DNA from: an uncultured Clostridium sp. | Lineage (GTDB): Bacteria > Bacillota > Clostridia > Lachnospirales > Lachnospiraceae | DNA length: 15,447 nt | Direction of reading: 5' to 3' | NCBI GenBank assembly: GCA_900551135.1 | Contig: URUX01000046.1 | Coordinates: 1-15,447 of the forward strand | Part shown: one piece after another, positions 11,893-15,447 of the stretch | Numbering within the stretch: position 1 is the stretch's first letter | Layout: each line of letters opens with the position of its first letter | Notes under the pieces: generated by a model | Databases searched by the model: none | What the model saw: only the letters and a program-made list of their open reading frames with translations | What the model was told of the DNA's origin: nothing | Program-made: the position numbers and the translations under genes

Positions 11893-14058
11893 TTACAGTT
11901 CAATCCAGCACATTTCCATCGGTTTCATCTCCAGGCTGCACTTCTTTTCGCCATTGATATAAAAATCCGTTGCCTGCGGTTCTTTGGAGTTGTTAATTAC
12001 CGCTGCTTTTCCTGCTTTTTCAAACGCCGCAACTTCTGTTTCTACATTGGTTACATAGTATTTCTTCATTTCAGCTTCCTGATGGGCTGCATAGAAAATC
12101 GCTCTTAACAGGACTCTGCAGTTCTGCGGGGAATACGGCAGGCCGGCAAAGTACACGCTGCGGCCTTTTCCGTATTCATTTACTACCAGACGGCTGTATT
12201 CTCCATCCTTATCAAGGATCTGGTAGTCATTGCCCTGGGCATAAATACGGCTCTTTCCTTCCCCAAAATCAATCTCTCCCTTGATATCCTCTAAGATAAA
12301 ATGGTTCTGATAGTTATCTGCCAGTTTATTATACTTGTCTGTACTAAGCGAATATCCCATTTCTCTGTCAACGCCCAACACATCGCTCAACTGGAAGTAT
12401 CGTCCGCCAAACTGGCAGGCAGTAGGCTCACCTACGCCGATAAATCCTCCGCCATTATCTACGAATTTACGAATTTCTGTCTGAACCGTTTCGTCTGCCC
12501 AGTTTTCTCCGCCGCTCCACGCAGTATAAGCATCACCGGAATTAATCATAACTTTAATATCCGGATCAATGCCATTTCTAATATCGTCAAAGTCTAAAAA
12601 TACTACATCTAACGGCATACCGCTCAAGCACTCTAATACGCCAACATAGGAATAGATCTCTCTGTGGTAGATTGCATGGTGAACCTGATTGCTCATCCAG
12701 CCTCTCAGCGGGCCAAAGCAGTTCAGTACTGCCACTTTAAATGGCGCTACGTAGGATTTGGTTCCATCCATAGCTTCAATAATCTGACGGTATTCCCCTA
12801 CAACATTCTCAATCTCTTCAATAAATCCCGGCCATTCAATCGCTAATTTTAAATATCCGCCGTATCCGATACGATCTAATGGGGAACGCAAAATCGCACG
12901 CCTAGCCTTCATCCAGTTATCCTGGGCCTCTCCAATAGGATCTCCCCCTTCCGTAAATACATCCGGGAAGAAATACGGCAGCAAGCGGCCCTCTGTATAT
13001 TTCACTCCTTTAATATCAGAAATCATGCGCATGGTCACACCATCGCCAACAGAACCTACTACTGCATCCAGGCCAATTTCTGCAAAGTACTTTCCAAATG
13101 GCTCTGTTCCAATCCAGTGGTCACCCAGGAACATCATGGCTTCTTTGCCGTAACTGTGCACAATGTCTACCAGTTCTTTTGCCAGCTTGCATACCTCAAT
13201 CTGCTGGAATTCCATAAAGTCTCTAAATTCCTTAGACGGAACTCTAAAGCAGGAATTGTGATATCCCTGGTCTACAATGTATTCCGGTCGGAATGGATAA
13301 CCGGCCCACTTTTCAAACTGTTCTAAAATGTATGGGCTGACGCTGGCGCTGTAGCCAAACCATTCTACATATTTTTCTCTCTTCTGATCGTCAAAGGTAA
13401 GAGTAAACTGATGGAAAAATGTAGTAAAGCGAACTACATCCACGTTTGGATTTTCTTCGCACCAGCGCTTTAGCTTTTCTTTTACAAACACCTGCGTCTT
13501 CGGCTGGCGTACATCAAAGGTAAGCTGGTGAGGCGCATCCTTCCAGTCGTTGGTGATAAAATTATACATATGTACCGGATCCCAAATCAGGAATGCCAAA
13601 AAGCTGACCGTATACTGGTGATAGGGGATGGTCTCAATCTCTACTTCTCCGGTTTTTTCATCAAAAAACCACTTATCTGTCGGAACGACCTGCTGAGTAG
13701 TACGATCGACAACTTCCCACCAGCGTTTGGGATCATCAATGGTATTCACCTTTAGCTGTTCTGTATGAAAGCCTTTCATCAGTTCGATCCGCAGCGTTGT
13801 GCCTCGTGCCGTAATTCGGTCGCTAATTAAGTACTCCTGCTGAATTTCCTCAGGATTCTGCATTGCCCACTCATTGTCCTTACGGGTAGTATAGTAGGTT
13901 GCGTAAACTTTAGCTCCCTTATTTAATAATTCTTCCGGCATGGCAGTACCATCACAGTCTCTCAATGCGTCTGCACCTAAACGCTCTTTCAGTTCCAGCG
14001 TTTCTTTGACCATATCTACGTCCGTCGGCAAGGTCAGTCTGCCCGTTACTTTCTCCAT
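11893..14058 (-). CDS. lnpA: GH112 1,3-beta-galactosyl-N-acetylhexosamine phosphorylase
   Basis: A 721-residue GH112 phosphorylase that cleaves Gal-beta-1,3-GalNAc (galacto-N-biose) or Gal-beta-1,3-GlcNAc (lacto-N-biose) with phosphate to Gal-1-P and the N-acetylhexosamine, in the cytoplasm. It aligns nearly without gaps to my memory of Bifidobacterium longum GLNBP. The general acid Asp313 is in FLGDHWIGTEP, and Val162 and Asn166 (WDPVHMYN) are retained. EVVDRTT, DVVRFTTFFHQFTL, DAVVGSVGDG and KYTEGRLLPYFFPD are shared. Residue 236 is Tyr (EWFGYSAS) instead of Cys, suggesting a preference for galacto-N-biose. The enzyme is about 30 residues shorter than GLNBP, mainly near the C-terminal third. 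A galactosyl-rhamnose phosphorylase is the main alternative; a nearby nahK argues against it. Confidence 0.92.
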   Translation of the reverse strand: MEKVTGRLTLPTDVDMVKETLELKERLGADALRDCDGTAMPEELLNKGAKVYATYYTTRKDNEWAMQNPEEIQQEYLISDRITARGTTLRIELMKGFHTEQLKVNTIDDPKRWWEVVDRTTQQVVPTDKWFFDEKTGEVEIETIPYHQYTVSFLAFLIWDPVHMYNFITNDWKDAPHQLTFDVRQPKTQVFVKEKLKRWCEENPNVDVVRFTTFFHQFTLTFDDQKREKYVEWFGYSASVSPYILEQFEKWAGYPFRPEYIVDQGYHNSCFRVPSKEFRDFMEFQQIEVCKLAKELVDIVHSYGKEAMMFLGDHWIGTEPFGKYFAEIGLDAVVGSVGDGVTMRMISDIKGVKYTEGRLLPYFFPDVFTEGGDPIGEAQDNWMKARRAILRSPLDRIGYGGYLKLAIEWPGFIEEIENVVGEYRQIIEAMDGTKSYVAPFKVAVLNCFGPLRGWMSNQVHHAIYHREIYSYVGVLECLSGMPLDVVFLDFDDIRNGIDPDIKVMINSGDAYTAWSGGENWADETVQTEIRKFVDNGGGFIGVGEPTACQFGGRYFQLSDVLGVDREMGYSLSTDKYNKLADNYQNHFILEDIKGEIDFGEGKSRIYAQGNDYQILDKDGEYSRLVVNEYGKGRSVYFAGLPYSPQNCRVLLRAIFYAAHQEAEMKKYYVTNVETEVAAFEKAGKAAVINNSKEPQATDFYINGEKKCSLEMKPMEMCWIEL

Positions 14059-14125
14059 ATTCCTCGTCCTTTCCTGTTAATTTTTAACCATTTTTCCATC
14101 TGTTTTCACATCTGCTGATGATTTC

Positions 14126-14131
14126 ATTATA
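14126..14131 (-). promoter_or_regulatory. -10 element of the GH112 gene
   Basis: Perfect TATAAT on the minus strand (14131-14126). At 17 bp upstream the -35 is TAGTAA (14154-14149), a 3/6 match, pointing to activator dependence. The leader is about 60 nt. Confidence 0.6.
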
Positions 14132-14159
14132 TCGGCTGCTCTATAGAATTACTAGCTGA

Positions 14160-14186
14160 TTCTTGTCCTGTCTTTTATAGTTCTTG
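14160..14186. promoter_or_regulatory. Candidate AraC-type operator upstream of GH112
   Basis: TTCTTG occurs at 14160-14165 and 14181-14186, starts exactly 21 bp apart. The near copy is 5 bp upstream of the weak GH112 -35. The conserved core is only 6 bp in a T-rich region, so support is weaker than for the operator at 10819-10850. Confidence 0.4.
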
Positions 14187-14216
14187 CTTTTCACTTTGCC
14201 TTATTATCTCTATATC

Positions 14217-14245
14217 TTTACAATTATTCTAACTTTTCGTATAAT
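14217..14245 (+). promoter_or_regulatory. Promoter of the second AraC regulator
   Basis: TTTACA (14217-14222), a 17-bp spacer and TATAAT (14240-14245), a near-consensus sigma-A promoter about 54 bp upstream of the start codon. The repeats that may control GH112 lie upstream of it and do not overlap it. Confidence 0.75.
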
Positions 14246-14298
14246 TTTAAGATAATCAGATACAAACGTACATAAAACAGTTCCGTCTGGAGGTTATT

Positions 14299-15135
14299 AT
14301 GAGCAATCGCCAATATTCATTAGATTCCGAGGATATCCAAAAACTTAACGCACGCCTTCTTTATATCTCTGCCTCCAAATATGAAAATGACTGGTTCAGC
14401 ATTCCCCATGTCCACTACTTTACAGAACTTATCTATGTAGTACATGGAAACGGCATTTTTATACAGGGAAACCAGTCTTTCCCAATTACTGCCAATGATC
14501 TGATTATTATCCCTCCTTATGTCCAGCATACAGAATCCTCCAAAGCATCCTCTCCTTTGGAATACATTGTATTAGGAATCGAAGGAATTACCTTCCATGC
14601 AGAAGGAGAGCCCTCCCAGAACATTTTATATAATTATGGGAAGCATTCCGAAACACTGATTTTGTTAAAAATGCTGTTAAAAGAAGCAGAATCAAAAGGA
14701 CGCTGGTATGACTTGGTCTGCCACGATATCCTGGAGATTCTGCTGGTTCAAATTATTCGAAGTCAAAGTCTGATTCCTGCCCCTCTGTCCTCTGCCCGTA
14801 TGCCAAAAGAATGCAGTCAGATTAAACAATATCTGGATTCCCACTATAGCGAATCAATTACTCTGGATTGGCTGGCTGACTGGATTCATATGAATAAGTA
14901 TTATATGGTTCACGCTTTTACAGAATATACTGGAATGTCCCCCATCCATTACTTAAACAAGCGCCGTCTGGAGGTAAGCCGGGAACTGCTGAAAACCACT
15001 GATCACCCAATATCCCGTATTGCTTCTCTGGTCGGTTTTTCGTCCCAGTCCTATTTTGCCCAGGTCTTTAAAAAAGACTGTGGACTCTCTCCGGCTTCCT
15101 ACCGCAAAAAGAGTTCCAATACAAAAGCAGTCTAA
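14299..15135 (+). CDS. AraC family transcriptional regulator, divergent from GH112
   Basis: A 278-residue AraC/XylS regulator. The cupin domain (about 20-100) shows HVHYFTELIYVVHGNGIF, with His37 and His39 in the usual ligand-pocket strand, then NDLIIIPPYVQHTE (67-80). The C-terminal DNA-binding domain (about 170-275) has the first HTH in SITLDWLADWIHMNKYYMVH (186-205) and the second in ISRIASLVGFSSQSYFAQVF (238-257), ending GLSPASYRK. The start has CTGGAGG about 6 nt upstream, with a good promoter. Divergence from GH112 makes it the likely direct regulator of the phosphorylase. It differs clearly from the first AraC protein, so the two may read different signals. Its stop overlaps the convergent zinc-ribbon gene by 3 bp. 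Confidence 0.93.
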   Translation: MSNRQYSLDSEDIQKLNARLLYISASKYENDWFSIPHVHYFTELIYVVHGNGIFIQGNQSFPITANDLIIIPPYVQHTESSKASSPLEYIVLGIEGITFHAEGEPSQNILYNYGKHSETLILLKMLLKEAESKGRWYDLVCHDILEILLVQIIRSQSLIPAPLSSARMPKECSQIKQYLDSHYSESITLDWLADWIHMNKYYMVHAFTEYTGMSPIHYLNKRRLEVSRELLKTTDHPISRIASLVGFSSQSYFAQVFKKDCGLSPASYRKKSSNTKAV

Positions 15136-15447
15136 CTTTTCCGGATAAAATCCGTATTGCACTTAGGACAATGAATGCTGACTTTTCCTTTTCCTCTGGG
15201 AATGCGGATCTTCTGGCCGCAATTAGGACATCGATAAATATGGTACTTTCTCGCCTGCTCAAAACGGAACTTCCATTTCATTACCATATCCTGAACCTTA
15301 AGATACAACCTGAGATAAAATTGATTTTCCTCTTCTCTTGCCTTAACATTTTTGGAAAGCATACGAAAATAAAAAAGAATCAGTCCAATTAACTCCAGCC
15401 AGTCCATTACTTTTGAATGGGTAACTATATTGATTGCCACCAGCACC
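15132..15447 (-). CDS. Membrane-associated zinc-ribbon protein (5' end cut by window edge)
   Basis: The C-terminal 105 or so residues of a conserved Firmicutes small protein; the frame runs off the window end and no true start is visible. The order is a hydrophobic segment (about VMDWLELIGLILFYFRMLSK), a charged helical stretch (KNVKAREEENQFYLRLYLKV), then a zinc ribbon CPNCGQKIRIPRGKGKVSIH followed by CPKC, i.e. two CxxC pairs 19 residues apart. Such proteins have no assigned function; the ribbon probably binds zinc on the cytoplasmic side of the membrane. The stop TAG overlaps the stop of the convergent AraC gene. A GTG at 15446 is in frame but most likely internal. Confidence 0.75.
   Translation of the reverse strand, partial: VLVAINIVTHSKVMDWLELIGLILFYFRMLSKNVKAREEENQFYLRLYLKVQDMVMKWKFRFEQARKYHIYRCPNCGQKIRIPRGKGKVSIHCPKCNTDFIRKS

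Noticed and set aside
11893..14058. GH112 as a galactosyl-rhamnose phosphorylase
   Set aside because: Possible within the family, but Val162/Asn166 match the GLNBP type and a NahK-type kinase is nearby. No rhamnose catabolic gene is in the window.
14059..14298. Catabolite-responsive (cre) element in the GH112 upstream region
   Set aside because: The TGTGAAAACAGATGG stretch lacks the central CG and dyad symmetry of a cre site.
15140..15160. CGGAT-AAA-ATCCG hairpin after the second AraC gene as a terminator
   Set aside because: Short AT-rich stem with no T-run on either strand; it lies in the zinc-ribbon coding sequence.
1..15447. CRISPR array, tRNA/rRNA genes, insertion sequence or prophage
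   Set aside because: No regularly spaced repeats, cloverleaf-like sequence, transposase, integrase or phage genes seen; the only repeats are short regulatory ones.

Overview
The window looks like a chromosomal segment of a low-to-mid GC Clostridia bacterium, most likely a gut Lachnospiraceae. The reasons are the AGGAGG-type ribosome binding sites, sigma-A promoters, U-tailed hairpin terminators, the sporulation gene yabP, the synteny of hup-rqcP-yabP next to rpsF-ssb-rpsR, and a galacto-N-biose type (GH112) catabolic locus. No rRNA, tRNA, CRISPR or mobile element was seen.

Layout. Positions 1-2110 (minus strand) hold conserved housekeeping genes: rpsF-ssb-rpsR with a promoter and terminator, then hup-rqcP-yabP with its own near-consensus promoter. 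A single plus-strand metallophosphoesterase (2330-3205) follows; its probable terminator lies inside the opposing gene. From 5149 back to 3202 (minus) is a tightly coupled trio: sirtuin, aldo/keto reductase and the small DUF951 protein. The stop and start codons of each successive pair overlap as TAATG. A CofE-like protein (5293-6492, minus) sits alone between its own promoter and a long terminator.

Positions 6666-10741 (minus) form a probable four-gene run: sugar-1-phosphate nucleotidyltransferase, NahK-type HexNAc 1-kinase, DUF2156 protein and GNAT acetyltransferase. Divergent from it is an AraC regulator (10899-11864, plus). Convergent to that regulator is the GH112 phosphorylase (11893-14058, minus), which in turn diverges from a second AraC regulator (14299-15135, plus). 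The window ends in a truncated zinc-ribbon gene (minus).

Proposed joint function (inference): the phosphorylase cleaves galacto-N-biose or lacto-N-biose to Gal-1-P and a free N-acetylhexosamine, the kinase makes HexNAc-1-P, and the nucleotidyltransferase makes a nucleotide sugar. Both divergent intergenic regions carry a repeat pair spaced exactly 21 bp next to a promoter with a poor -35. That is the geometry expected of AraC-family activator sites. GH112 has Tyr at position 236, where the bifidobacterial enzyme has Cys, which suggests a preference for galacto-N-biose (mucin core 1). No transporter or epimerase gene is in the window.
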